Position numbers and translations under genes: made by a program. A stretch of DNA of 64,000 nt from contig NC_055991.1 in assembly GCF_018446385.1 (NCBI RefSeq), positions 104,779,712 through 104,843,711 of the forward strand. The letters are read 5' to 3'. The notes beneath the pieces are model-generated. The model worked only from the letters and a program-made list of their open reading frames with translations. It did not search any database and was not told where the DNA came from. Every line of letters begins with the position of its first letter. Within the stretch, counting starts at the first letter, position 1. Shown piece by piece: positions 1 to 11,500 of the stretch. This DNA comes from Zingiber officinale (lineage: Eukaryota; Streptophyta; Magnoliopsida; Zingiberales; Zingiberaceae).

Positions 1-713
1 GCGTCGCCCAACTGCTGGCGATGCTCCCCCGTCGACACGAGGTGCTACTCCGCCATCGTTCCCCAGCAATTACCAACGCCTATGCTACAACTTCTCAAGC
101 ACACTCGCACATCCTACTGTTGCTATCGGCCGGCTCAACCTTGCCATGCTGAGGTCACACCCCTCTGCGATGACGCGTAGCTACCTTCCCTTTCCCTCTA
201 CTAGCCACTGTAAGTAGAAGAAGGCAAAGTTAGGTAACCACTTATTGCTTGATTAGCATAATGATAAACTAGATAATTTATTTAGGTTGATTTAAATGAT
301 TGATTAACATTGATTAAGTTAAGTTGATTAACGAATCATTTGATAAGGGATATATTAACGTGAATCAAATGATAGGTGGATTAATGGATTAACATATGAT
401 GTGATTATAGATAAATTAGCTTTACTAATCATTGGATTAATTGAATTATTAATTAATTAGTGAGTTGATTAATTAATCAAGGGATAGATAAATTAAAGAG
501 TAGATTAATTAATCAATAGGGTTTGATTATTGATTAATAGACTTTTAGATTCCCTATATCCTATATTTGTAGGATTTGAGCTCGAAATGATTTCACAAAC
601 TTGAAGATGATTTATACACACATTGGTATTTGTGTTGGCTTGAATTGATTTGATATTAATTATTTCATGAATTGTCACTAGGGGTACCATCCGATTTGAC
701 AGACATGTATACC
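1..713. other. Left flank, probable chromovirus LTR remnant
   Basis: Positions 1-240 are moderately GC-rich with no recognisable coding sequence. From about 240 to 713 the DNA is AT-rich with many short attaatt/gattaa runs. It abuts the Tat element at its target duplication, and the other side of that insertion (9885-9917) reads as the last bases of an LTR followed by a primer binding site. By inference, 240-713 is the upstream part of that interrupted LTR. The start of this LTR cannot be seen. Confidence 0.4.
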
Positions 714-1528
714 TGATCCTGTCCGAATGCTGAATTGATGGACGCTGGGCACGTGGCGCTCTTCCAACTGATGACGTGGGTCTCTGACCGGCCGTATGGA
801 GCTCCGGCGAACCTGCAAAGAAGTCGGGTCGGGAAGGGGTTCTCGGCGACGACCCTCCGACGCTCAAGTCAGGCAAGAGGAAATCATGAAGTGGCTTCCA
901 ATATCAGAGATCGCGTACCTCCGGCGAAGTGTGAGGACCCTTATATAGAGCTGTGAGGAGGCTTATGCACACATACCGAGGTGTACACGTGTCCTCTTAC
1001 CATACCTCAGTATGGGCTTGCCAGAGGAGCTTGCCTGACACCATACTGCTACAGTCCGAGCACCTCTCTGATGGGACGGCAGAACTTTCTGTCGTAAGGT
1101 TCTGCGTATGGCTTGGTCGTCGAACATGCTCGTTGTCAGAAGATGTTCCTCGATGTCCCCTTGTCCTTTTGTCCCTTCTCTCCCCGCGCCGAGCATCCAG
1201 CCGCTCGGCATCCCCATCACGTCTGACCGGACGCAAGTACTGGTACGCTCGGGAGATTCCCGGTCATGTGCTCGGCTGAGACTGTTCACGGCCTTGCCAC
1301 CGTATGTCTCGGCTGAGCGGGCCACCCGCTCGGCCCGACGACCTTGTTCACCATGAGCGTCGGAAACCTGACTCCCCTCCGAGCTATCTTTGATCTTGTT
1401 CTGACTCGTTCGACCGGTTGACCCGACCCTTACCCGATCGGTCGAACCTCATCTTGCCCTTAAACTTTTGACCTCTACGTGTCACTGACTTCCCTCAAAG
1501 GGGGTCCCCTATCTGTACCGCCGGATCA
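714..1528 (-). repeat. 3' LTR of the Tat element
   Basis: This copy aligns along its whole length with 9065-9879 at the same 815 bp. It begins TGATCCTGTC and ends GCCGGATCA on the plus strand. A TATA-like tatatag lies near 942-948. Open frames inside it are LTR shadows. Confidence 0.93.
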
Positions 1529-1541
1529 CTTGCCTCCCCTT
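1529..1541 (-). other. Polypurine tract
   Basis: On the minus strand, AAGGGGAGGCAAG lies directly against the 3' LTR. This is the expected primer for plus-strand DNA synthesis. Confidence 0.8.
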
Positions 1542-1913
1542 CAAGTCTAGTCGAAGGAGGCGATTAGTCCGACTGACTGGACCGTTAGTTGCGCCGAGCG
1601 GTGTCTCCGTGAAACTATCTTTCGCTCGACCCTCACGTGAGTAGCTATGACGTTCAGTCAACGGCAATATTCCTCGGATATCTTCGGAATTTGCGCCAAT
1701 CTTCGACATTAAGGCCAGGCACGCGCTCTGTGCCTCGTTAAGGCACTTACTAAATGCTCTCCCGTGGTGGAATGCCACGTGGCATTGCTGCCGTCATCGT
1801 ACGGCGGCGGCGCCACGGGTGACGAGACCGAGGCGATTTGAAATGGACGGCGCGATGCGTGCTCCGGTTCTCGCGACCTGAATCCGACGGTGGAGGCCGC
1901 TCGGGCTCAACCC

Positions 1914-1920
1914 TATAAAG
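1914..1920 (+). promoter_or_regulatory. Candidate TATA box for the antisense gene
   Basis: TATAAAG sits in a GC-rich stretch about 280 bp before the ATG at 2202, on the same strand as the antisense gene. It is outside the LTR, so the antisense gene probably has its own internal promoter. This is inferred from motif and position only. Confidence 0.45.
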
Positions 1921-2201
1921 CCTTCGCCTTCTCGGCCTTCGCCGCATTTCTACTCTCGCGTGCCCAGTAGATGCCTTCGGCGTTTCAGTGCTCCGGTGAT
2001 CTTATTGCTACTTCTTCCGGCGACTCCGTGTTCTTCGTCGATCTCTGTTCTTCTCTGTAAGGCTCTTCCTCTTTTCTATCTTTGGTTCTCTTTGCGTTTC
2101 TTTCCCTAGTTTTGGTCCTCTGGGCGTTGTCTCGCTTGCCATCTTCTTTCTTCTATCCTCTGCCTTTCTTCGCCTTTTTTTTGATTTCATCCGTTCGGAC
2201 A

Positions 2202-4394
2202 ATGGCTAGTTCCTCTCAGCCTCAAAACCAAGCCCTCGGCCCATGGTATACTACCATGGAGTCGCGCTTCGATCGGCGCGACACCGATATTCTGATGGAT
2301 AGTTTTGAAATCCCTTCTGATTTTGAACTTATCTTACCCTCCCCCTCCGCTCGGCCAAACAAACCGTCGCGCGGAGCTTTCTGTGTTTTCCGCGACCAGT
2401 TCGTAGCCAGTCTGTGCTTTTCAGTCCATCCCTTCATCGTAGAAGTTTGTAATTTTTTCGGCATTCCGCTCGGAAGCCTAGTCCCTAACACTTTCCGCCT
2501 TCTATGCGGCGTCGTCGTCTTATTCAAAATCCACAACATTCCCCTCCGACCGAAGGTCTTCTACTACTTCTACTACCCTAAGCAGTCCGAGCTGGGCACT
2601 TACATGTTCCAGGCTCGGCCCGGCTTAGTTTTCTTTAATAAACTGCCCTCTTCCAATAAATATTGGAAAGAGTTCTACTTCTACCTTCGTATGCCCGAGC
2701 GGGCCTCCTTCCGAACCCAGTGGCAGGTCGGACCGCCAGTCTCCCCTGAGCTCAAAAGGTTCAAGACCCGACCGGACTATCTTCACGCTGCCAACATGCT
2801 AGCCAGTCTGAGGGTCGACATCAACAAGTTCTTACCAGAAGGGGTGATGTACATATTCGGCTTGAGTCCGATCAGGACCCCCCTCCTGAGCGGCTTCGGT
2901 AAGAATTTTACTCGTACATTTGTCTTGATTGCTAACTGATTTTCTCCTTTTTTTTCTCTGCAGCGGACATCGTCATGGAGTCCGTGATGGCCGGCATTTT
3001 GAAAAGAAAAGCGGCGGCCCTCGAGGCCGCGGCTGCCAAAGAAATGGAGACGCTTGGCATTGAGCCGGTCGGCTCACATGAAGGAGAGAGCGATACGAAT
3101 GCGGGGGAGTCGGCCGCTCAGACTTCTCTCCCAGAGCCAGCGACTGGCGCAACTGCTAGTCGAGAGCCTTCCGTCTGGGAGGAAGGCTCGGCTCAGGAGG
3201 AAGAGCGCCCCCTCCGACAAAAGAGGCGCCGCACGGAGACACCACTCCGCTCGGCTACTTCTGCGGTCCATCCGTCCGAGCGGGCCACCGCCGATTCTCG
3301 CGGCAAAGCGCCGGAGGTGGAGGCGATCTCGTCCGATCGGACGCCATCCCAACTGGATGCGTCTGCGGACCCCCTCGAGGTCGTTCCGATCAGCGCCCTT
3401 CCGCCCGCTCCCCGCCAAGTCCAACGTTCGGCGATTTTGTCTCAATTTTCTGTGTCGGCCTCCAATCCTTCCCCGGCTTCCTCCCAGACGACTCCCGGTC
3501 GGCACCGTACCATCCGGGTCTCCTTGCATCTCCCCACCGAAGAGATGATGCCTGAATCCGATCGGCCAACCACGCCCGAGCACCTGATCACAATGAAGGG
3601 GCCCCTAGTCGAAATGTGGGCCGACGCTCGGGCACGCGTCGCTATGATTCCGCTGAGTAACCTGGCCAATAGCCAAATGCAGCAGGCCACCGGGGTAAGT
3701 GCATTTTCTTCCGAAGTTTTTTATGCATTATTTCCGATCGGCCATTAACAATTCTTGTTTATGCCAGAGATGGGTGGAGGAGATTGCTGTTTGCAACCGT
3801 CTGGCTATGGTGGACGAAGAATTAAAGAGGCTGAAGGCTCCGGGCGGCCCGTCCGACTCCCAAGGTCCATCATATGCCGAGCTGCAGAAAGAGCTCAAAA
3901 AGGCCCAAGACTTGCTGGCGGCTGAGCAGAAGAAGACGGCCGACCAGGCTCACACTCTGGCCGAACTCGATCGCCGGAACAAATCCCTGGATCGCAAAAT
4001 AAGCCTGGCCACCAAGCGGAAGAAAACGACTATCTCCGATCTGGAGAAGAAGAATGTCGAGGCTCGGGGCCTGGAGCAAAAGGTTAAGGAGCTGATGGAT
4101 CAGCTGGCCGGCGAGAAGGCGGCCCGATCGGATGAAGTGAAGAAGCTTGAGGCTGCCTTGCAAGAACATCAGGAAGCCACCGATGCTTCCCGAGCGGCTC
4201 TCAAAGAATACCAAGATGCTGAGCCAGACCGGGTCGTCGCCTTGAGGCTGAATTACATCCGTTCGGTCGAATTCTCCGAAAAAGTATGCGAGCGGATGTA
4301 TACTGCTTTTGAGCTCGCTATGACGGCCACCACAACTTATTTGAAGTCCAAGGGCCATCTTCCCGACTCCGTCCTCATCCCGGCCCAAGACTAA
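2202..4394 (+). CDS. Antisense ORF (aORF) of the Tat element, 'putative gypsy type transposon' protein
   Basis: Three exons (2202-2898, 2964-3694, 3768-4394) join through GT-AG introns of 65 and 73 bp. They give 2055 coding bases, or 684 aa, with no internal stop. Residues about 1-235 (after MASSSQPQ) resemble the plant family named putative gypsy type transposon (Pfam Transposase_28). Residues about 236-475 are a low-complexity linker rich in S, P, R and E. Residues about 490-640 are a K/E/L-rich coiled coil. The gene runs opposite to gag-pol, between pol and the 3' LTR, where such extra genes sit in Tat elements. Its function is unknown; a structural or regulatory role is only conjecture. 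The preserved frame contrasts with the broken gag-pol. Splice sites are inferred from consensus (GTAAGA, GTAAGT; TGCAG, GCCAG) and frame continuity. Confidence 0.8.
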
Positions 4395-4695
4395 GTGACG
4401 CTCCTCGGCACCATCCCGAAGGACCTCTACGATTATCTGGAATAGAAGTCTATGTTTAATTCGGCCGCTTGGCTAAAAAACCTTCTCCTTTTGTAATTCG
4501 GCCGCTCGGCCTTGATTCCCCGGTTTTAAATGAAAAAATTATCTGCGTTGTGCAACTTCATTTTTAATTTGTATGCTTGCGGGTGATTGGTTGGAGTATG
4601 ACACACAACTTGGCCAACTAGGCCTCCCGAGCGGGCATGGGTGACATTCGACTTGTCACTACTTTCCCTTGCCGCTTATCTTCAAACGTCTTTCG
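4395..4695. other. Gap between aORF and tandem repeat
   Basis: This is GC-rich spacer of the Tat element just downstream of the aORF stop. It would carry the aORF 3' end; aaatgaaaaa-type A-rich tracts lie near 4528-4538. No protein domain is visible. Confidence 0.5.
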
Positions 4696-5085
4696 TTCCG
4701 GCCGGAGGGTTTATAGTTGCCGGCGCGACTCTCGATTGTTAACGTCGGAGCTCGACGGTCTTCCGGCCGGAGGGTTTATAGTCGCCGGCGTGATTCTCGA
4801 TTTTTAACGTCGGAGCTCGACGGTATTCCGGCCGGAGGGTTTATAGTCGTCGGCGCGACTCTCGACTTTTAACGTCGGAGGGTTTATAGTCGCCGATGTG
4901 ACTCTCGATATTTAACGTCGGAGCTCGACGGTCTTCCGGCCGGAGGGTTTATAGTCACCGGCGCGACTCTCGATTTTTAACGTCGGAGCTCGACGGTCTT
5001 CCGGCCGGAGGGTTTATAGTCGCCGGCGCGACTCTCGATTTTTAACGTCGGAGCTCGACGGTCTTCCGGCTGGAGGGTTTATAGT
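4696..5085. repeat. 65-bp tandem repeat inside the Tat element
   Basis: Units start at 4696, 4761, 4826, 4934, 4999 and 5064 with the phrase ttccggccggagggtttata. Two shortened units span 4826-4933 and the last unit is partial. The period of 65 bp is exact in four intervals. The stop of the truncated pol frame falls in the last unit, so the array takes the place where integrase should begin. Tandem repeats in the 3' region of Tat/Ogre elements are a known source of satellite DNA. Confidence 0.92.
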
Positions 5086-8000
5086 TCGCTCGGGAATGTG
5101 AGGCCCTCCATTCGGTCGATGTGCGCCACCAAGGATACTTGTTCGATTGGCTGCTGGATGACGACCGGTGATATTGAACTTGCAAGTTTGGCTAACTCAT
5201 CTGCCGCCTGGTTCTCTGCTCGAGGTATCTTCTGGATGATGACTTCTCTGAAGTGGGTCTTGAGCTTTTCAAAGGCCTCAGCGTAAAGCTTGAGCCGAGC
5301 ATTGTTAATCTCAAAAGTGCCCGAGAGCTGCTGGGCAGCCAGCTGAGAGTCTGAATGGAGTGTCACCCGATCGGCCCCTACATGCCGGGCGGCCTGCAAG
5401 CCGGCTATGAGCGCCTCATACTCCGCTTCATTATTGGTGGCTTTGTAGTCCAGCCGAACGGATAGGTGCATCCTTTCTCCTTGGGGAGAGAGTAATAACA
5501 CACCAATCCCGCTACCGAGCCGGGTGGACGATCCATCCATAAATATTTTCCACATAGCTTCGGGCTCGGGATTTTGCACTTCGGTAACAAATTCTGCTAA
5601 GGACTGCGCCTTTATCGCCGAACGGGGTTGATACTGAATATCGAATTCACTCAACTCCGTTGTCCATTTGATGAGCCGCCCGGACGCTTCTGGGTTCAGC
5701 AGCACTCTTCCCAATGGGCTATTTGTCCGGACGATGATTGTATATGCTAGGAAATAAGGACGAAGTCTCCGAGCGGCAAGGACCAAAGCAAAAGCCAGCT
5801 TCTCGAGCCCAGTGTAGCGAGATTCAGCGTCTTTTAAAATATGGCTCAAGAAGTACATGGGTTCGTCTCCGCTCGTCCTCACTAATGCCGAGCCTACCGC
5901 CTGCTCGGTTGAAGATAAATAAATACAGAGCGGCTCACCCATAGTTGGCTTGGCTAGCACGGGCAAAGAGTTCGGATATGTCTTCAGTTCTTCAAACGCC
6001 CGATCGCATTCCTCGTCCCAATGGAACTTAGTAGCTTTGGCAGGTTCTTGAAAAAAGGGAGGCTCCGGTCAGCAGTCTTAGAAATGAATCTTGACAATGC
6101 AGTTATCCGACCGGTCAGGCGCTGTACTTCCCTCAGATTTCTTGGGGGCGACATATCTTGCAACGCTTTTACCTTGCTGGGATTCACCTCTATGCCCCGT
6201 TCGGTCACTATATAGCCCAAAAAATGCCCGCCTTTTACTCCGAACAAATATTTCTGAGGGTTCAGCTTGACTCCATACTTTCTCAGCGTTCGGAAGGTCT
6301 CCTCTATGTCCTTAAAAAAATCAGCCGCTCGGACGGACTTGATGAGAATATCATCCATGTACACTTCTAAATTGCGTCCGATCTGCTCCTTGAATACTTT
6401 GTTCATCAAGCGCTGGTAAGTTGCTCCTGCGTTCTTCAATCCGAACGACATTACATTGTAGCAGTAAGTGCCGTCGGCTGTGACGAAGCTAACCTTCTCT
6501 TGATCCTCTCGGGCGAGCGGCACCTGATGGTAGCCCTGATAAGCGTTCAACATGCATATTAACTCGCACCCGACTGTGGAGTCCACCAGTTGATCAATCT
6601 GAGGCAAAGGGTAGAAATCTTTTGGGCATGCTTTGTTGAGATCCCGGAAATCAATGCAAACCCTCCACTTGTTGCCCGGCTTGGAGACTAGCACCACGTT
6701 CGCCAACCAGCTCGGAAACTGCACTTCACGTATGTGGCCGGCCTCCAGGAGCTTCTCGACCTCCGCTCGGATGATGGCGTTCTGTTCGGCGCTAAAGTCC
6801 CTCTTCCTTTGCTTCACCGGCCGAGCGTCCGATCGGATGTGAAGTTCATGCTGTGCTATACTTGGCGAAATTCTCGGCAGCTCATGCTTTGACCAAACGA
6901 AGACATCGCAGTTTCTCTGGAGACATTTGATCACCTCCTTTTTCTGGCTTGCCTCCAGATCGGCCGCAATGAATGTGGTGGCCTCCGACTGGGTCGGGTG
7001 GATATGCACCTCCTCTTTTTCTTCATAAACCAAAGAGGGTGGTTTTTCGGTTATGGCGTTTACCTCGATCTGTGGCATCTTCCGAGCGGAATTAGCTTCG
7101 GCTCGGACCATCTCGACGTAGCATCGCCGAGCCGTCAGCTGGTCTTCCCGCACTTCTCCAACTTTATCTTCGACCGGGAACTTAATCTTCTGGTAGAAAG
7201 TGGAAACGGCCGCTCGGAACTTACTGAGCGCTGGTCGCCCCAAGATAACTTTGTATGCTGAGGGAGAGTCGACCACGACGAAGTTTGTCATCCACGTCCT
7301 TCTAAGCGGCTCTTCTCCCAGCGAAATAGCCAGTTGGGCCTGTCCGACCGGCAGAACTTCATTGCTCGTAAACCCGTAGAGGGGAGTTGTCATGGGCAGC
7401 TGCTCAGCTCGATCAATTTGTAGTTGGTCGAAAGCTTTCTTAAAGATAATGTTGACCGAGCTGCCCGTATCGACGAAAATGCGGTGAATAGTATAGTTAG
7501 CTATTACCGCTTTGATGAGGAGGGCGTCATCATGTGACACTTCGACTCCCTCTAGGTCCCTGGGCCCGAAACTGATTTCGGGCCCGCTCGCCCGTTCTTG
7601 ACTGCAGCCGACCGCATGGATCTGGAGCTGCCTGACACTTGCCTTCTTTGCTCTGTTGGAATCACCTCCGGTCGGTCCGCCTGCGATGATGCTAATTTCG
7701 CCTCGGGACGTGTTGCTTCTATTTTCTTCCTCCCGAGCGGACGACCTAGGTCGTTCCTTAGACACCCGAGGATTGTCCTCGTGCCTCTGAGGATAATGCC
7801 GCTCGGGAGTTTGTTGCTGTCGCCTGTCGGATATCCGCTGATCGGCTTCATGGTGTCGCTGTCTCCTGTCGGATGATGGTGATCTACGACGGCTACTTCG
7901 AGGAGCGGGGTGGGCGATCAGGGGAAGGCTTCGACAATCTCGTGTGTTATGCGTGTCGGTCCGGTGGAATGAGCAAAACATGGGGGTCCATACCTTCTTC

Positions 8001-9019
8001 TTTGGTTTGGGCCGCTCGGCGGCTACCTCTTGGACGGCGTGGGACCTCGCGTGGTGAGGGCGGACTGTTTCGGCCCTCGGACCTCTGGGCGGCTCCTGGC
8101 GAGTGACAGCCTTCCGCTCGGCATGGGCTAACCGTTCGATTGAAACTTCTTTTCTTCGGGCCGTCTGGGCTTCCTCCACATTAATATACTCATTGACCCG
8201 GTGTAACATATGATCGTAGTCTCGGGGCGGCTTCTGAATAAGTGAACGGAAGAAGTCACCATCCACGAGGCCTTGCGTGAACGCATTCATCATCATTTCT
8301 GAGGTGGCTGTTGGAATATCCATGGCCACTCGGTTGAATCGTTGGATGTACGCTCTGAGCGGCTCCCTGGGCTCTTGTTTGATGGCGAATAGATTGACAC
8401 TAGTCTTCTGGTAACACGACTGCTTGTAAAATGGTGAAGGAAGGCCGTGCGGAACTCCTTGAAACTTGTAATGGATCCGTCCGGCAGCCTCCGAAACCAC
8501 CGTTGCGCCGATCCCGAGAGGATGGTAAGGAACACCCGGCACTTTACTCCATCTGTGTATTGATGTAGGGTAGCTGTGTTGTCGAACTTACCCAGATGGT
8601 CGTCCGGGTCAGTGGTTTCGTTGTATTCCCCGATCGCCGGGGGCACATAATGCTTTGGCAGAGGGGTCCTGCAGGATGGCCTCTGAAAACTGCCGGTTGA
8701 TCCGCTCGGGGGAGGCGTCCGTTCGGGGAGCCTTGCCTTTTCTGTTGTCTCGCCTGGGCACCTCGTCGGATGAAGATCCTCGATCACGGTTAACTGTTGT
8801 AACTTCAGGAGGCGTACGAAATAGGGCCCGATGAAATGGAACCGTGGCAGGCAGTGCTTCCGCTCGGCCTCCCGACGCGGACGTCGCTTGCTGCTCCATC
8901 TGCTCGGCTTGCGCTTTCTGCTTCTGTTGCTCCACGAGTTTAGCTGCTCTTGCCTCGATTAGAGCGTCGAGCTCCTCCTGGGAGAGCATCACGGTGTGCG
9001 GTCGTCCAGTTTCATCCAT
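5079..9019 (-). pseudogene. Tat gag-pol remnant, frameshifted and lacking integrase
   Basis: The frame starts at MDETGRPHTV (ATG at 9019). Gag is split by a 1-base gain near 8661-8667 and a 1-base loss near 8413-8418. The long frame 8542-5984 carries the rest of gag, a zinc-knuckle-like motif (FCSFH...RDC, about 7975-7933), protease (FVDTGSS, about 7474) and RT (about 6850-6325, with YMDD at 6361-6350). A third frameshift near 6033-6040 leads into 5966-5079, which holds the RT-linked RNase H and then a second RNase H (FMDGSS, NNEAEYEA, HSDSQ, NQAADELAK). RT motif A reads LNAYQGYHQ where the family has a catalytic aspartate. No H2C2 or DDE integrase follows; the frame stops inside the tandem repeat. 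The copy is not functional. Confidence 0.93.
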
Positions 9020-9050
9020 CTCTTCCGCTCGGATGCAGGTGCGTTCCCAC

Positions 9051-9062
9051 AGACGGCGCCAA
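9051..9062 (-). other. Primer binding site of the Tat element
   Basis: TTGGCGCCGTCT on the minus strand starts 2 bases inside the 5' LTR. It fits a tRNA 3' end of type GACGGCGCCA, probably tRNA-Asp. The tRNA identity is inference. Confidence 0.8.
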
Positions 9063-9064
9063 TT

Positions 9065-9879
9065 TGATCCTGTCTGAACGCTGAATTGATGGACGCTGGG
9101 TACGTGGCGCTCTTCTAACTGATGACGTGGGTCTCTGACCGGCCGTATGGAGCTCCGGCGAACCTGCAAAGAAGTCGGGCCGGGAAGGGGTTCCCGGCGA
9201 CGACCCTCCGACGCTCAAGTCAGGCAAGAGGAAATCATGAAGTGGCTTCCAATATCAGAGATCGCGTACTTCCGGCGAAGTGTGAGGACCCTTATATAGA
9301 GTTGTGAGGAGGCTTATGCACACATACCGAGGCGTACACGTGTCCTCTTACCATACCTCAGTATGGGCTTGCCAGAGGAGCTTGCCTGACACCATACTGC
9401 TACAGTCCGAGCACCTCTCTGATGGGACGGCAGAACCTTCTGTCGTAAGGTTCTGCGTATGGCTTGGTCATCGAACATGCTCGTTGTCAGAAGATGTTCC
9501 TCGATGTCCCCTTGTCATTTTGTCCCTTCTCTCCCCGCGCCGAGCATCCAGCCGCTCGGCAGCCCCATCACGTTCGACCGGACGCAAGTACTGGTACGCT
9601 CGGGAGATTCCCGGTCATGTGCTCTGCTGAGACTGTTCACGACCTTGCTGCCGTATGCCTCGGCCGAGTGGGCCACCCGCTCGGCCCGACGACCTTGTTC
9701 ACCATGAGCGTCGGAAACCCGACTCCTCGCCGAGTTGTCTTTGATCCTGTTCTGACCCGTTCAGCCGGTTGACCCAACCCTTACCCGATCGGTCGAACCT
9801 CATCTTGCCCTTAGACTTTTGACCTCTACGTGTCACTGACTTCACTCAAAGGGGGTCCTCTATCTGTACCGCCGGATCA
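9065..9879 (-). repeat. 5' LTR of the Tat element
   Basis: This is the partner of 714-1528, ending GCCGGATCA at 9879 and followed by the target duplication ATACC at 9880-9884. In the direction of transcription it carries a TATA box near 9300. Confidence 0.93.
9291..9300 (-). promoter_or_regulatory. TATA box in the Tat 5' LTR
   Basis: TCTATATAAG on the minus strand is a strong TATA match within the LTR. The same site is present in the other LTR near 940-949. It would drive gag-pol transcription leftward. Confidence 0.6.
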
Positions 9880-9884
9880 ATACC

Positions 9885-11500
9885 CTTGGGGAGTGACAAT
9901 TTTATTGGTATCAGAGCTTGAGTTCAAGTGCTAGATTTTGTGTTTTGGGAATTTTGATCTCGTTTCGATTTACAATTTTTTTTCTTCAAGTTTGGGACAA
10001 GGCAAGTCGAAGGACATCTCTGAGCTATAGGAAGTAAGGTATACCTTTGATGATTATCTTACCTTTTGTGTTCACTATCTTGTTAGCTTACGGTTAGACA
10101 CTCTCTAATTTAGTTGGATTATATATATGTTTCTATATCTGTCTAGTAGGTATTAACTGAGGTGTACCATGATGACACTTAGTCAATCAACCCTATTCAC
10201 AATTGTGGTCAAGGACTCAACCTTGATGAAGAGAATATTATTTCTCTGGTAGCGCTAGCTGATACTAAGTCGGAAAGCAAGGGTTGAATCTGTCAACAAT
10301 CTAGTGGAGATCAAGGAACACAGTCTCAGGTCATCCCTTGTTATTACCCGTTTGGTAAAAGACAAGGAATATATGCCTATATTCATAGTTAGCAGAGGAT
10401 CGATGCATCCTAGTCATGGGGACTTTGACCATGAATTACTTGTACTTGGTTAGCTAACCTAGAAAGTACCTCTAGTATGTGATCTGCACCAATGCGAGAA
10501 AAGTATAGAGCTAGCTACTTAATACTTACGAGATACATTCGGGTATATCACTTGACTTGATGCGAAGAATGATATAGATCGCATATCATTGTTGGCTCAG
10601 TCAGTAAAGGATCGATTTACTCTGTTTCATAGAATTTCTAACCTTAGGTAGGTTGTGCTTGGTTAGAAACTTGGAGTGCATATTTGAGTACATGATTTGT
10701 ATAGATACAGATAAGGTTGAATTAACTGTATACCATCTACGGAATCAGGTTGTACTTGATGGCAAATGCAGAAGATGATATTTGGGGAACAATGCATCAC
10801 TTGGTTTTATTTCGAGATTCCTTGTAGAGGCAGTACTTTCCTACTTTATAGTGTAATGGATTGCAAGGCGATAGTTAGTCAACTCACTTAACACGTTTCT
10901 ATAGGAGATTTTGACTCATATATCGGTCATACATGGTGGATAAGCTCGATGGTACATTGAAACTTATGACCCGTAATGATACAGAGGATGTAGTGTTAGC
11001 TATTTAACACCTATGAGATCAGACCGTAGTTGAGTGAAAATTTACAATGATGGTCTTCGAGTGGCAGAATGTCGATTGATAGTTATTTCAACCGACCATT
11101 TAGTGTTAGTGCTCCTCTGTAGTGTGATGGATTACAAGATAATGGTTAGTTGATCCAACTAACATTGACTCCATCAATTAGTTCAAGACCTTGAACACAT
11201 GATCAATTATCCAAGGTCTTGAAGTCTATATTATGTCAGATTAGTCGATACTTTGTTGGCACATGTTGGAGGATATTTTTGGATAAGATTAGTAGAGTTT
11301 CTATACTCATATCATATGGATTAACTGCATCCTTACCACTTGGAGAGGGATGATTATCAATCAGGAAGTCTAGTGATGTCCCTTGGATTTCAGTAGTTAT
11401 ACACTTATGAGTGGATGACTTTATTTTGCTCTATCGTTGTTCAAGAAGCAATCAAGTTTGATTGATGTTGAGAATAATTTGAGACATTGATGGATATTAT
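9885..11500 (+). mobile_element. Chromovirus (Tekay/Del-like) LTR end, PBS and leader remnant
   Basis: CTTGGGGAGTGACA (9885-9898) reads as an LTR end, and TGGTATCAGAGC at 9906-9917 is a perfect initiator-Met-tRNA primer site. The following leader shares phrases with the minus-strand leader of the element at 42656-51428, for example ggacatctc..agctatagga. It also has repeated phrases of the type gtaatggattgcaagg (near 10853 and 11123). No open gag frame remains. The Tat element split the LTR of this copy. The right limit is uncertain. Confidence 0.65.

Larger units (their letters stand above)
714..9879 (-). mobile_element. Tat-lineage Ty3/gypsy LTR retrotransposon, complete ends
   Basis: The element is 9166 bp with two 815-bp LTRs (714-1528 and 9065-9879), each bounded by TGATCC and GGATCA. 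The 5-bp target duplication ATACC lies at 709-713 and 9880-9884. Read on the minus strand the order is 5' LTR, primer site (9051-9062), gag, protease, RT, RNase H, a second RNase H, a 65-bp tandem repeat, an antisense gene, polypurine tract and 3' LTR. The doubled RNase H and the antisense gene are hallmarks of the Tat group (Retand, Grande and RIRE2 relatives). Integrase is absent and gag-pol is frameshifted, so the element is non-autonomous. By eye the LTRs differ at about 35 of 815 sites, mostly transitions, so insertion is fairly old but not ancient. Confidence 0.93.

Noticed and set aside
953..1356. Open frames of 80-120 codons on both strands, repeated at 9304-9772
   Set aside because: They lie in the two LTRs of the Tat element and have no domain resemblance; the paired occurrence reflects LTR duplication.
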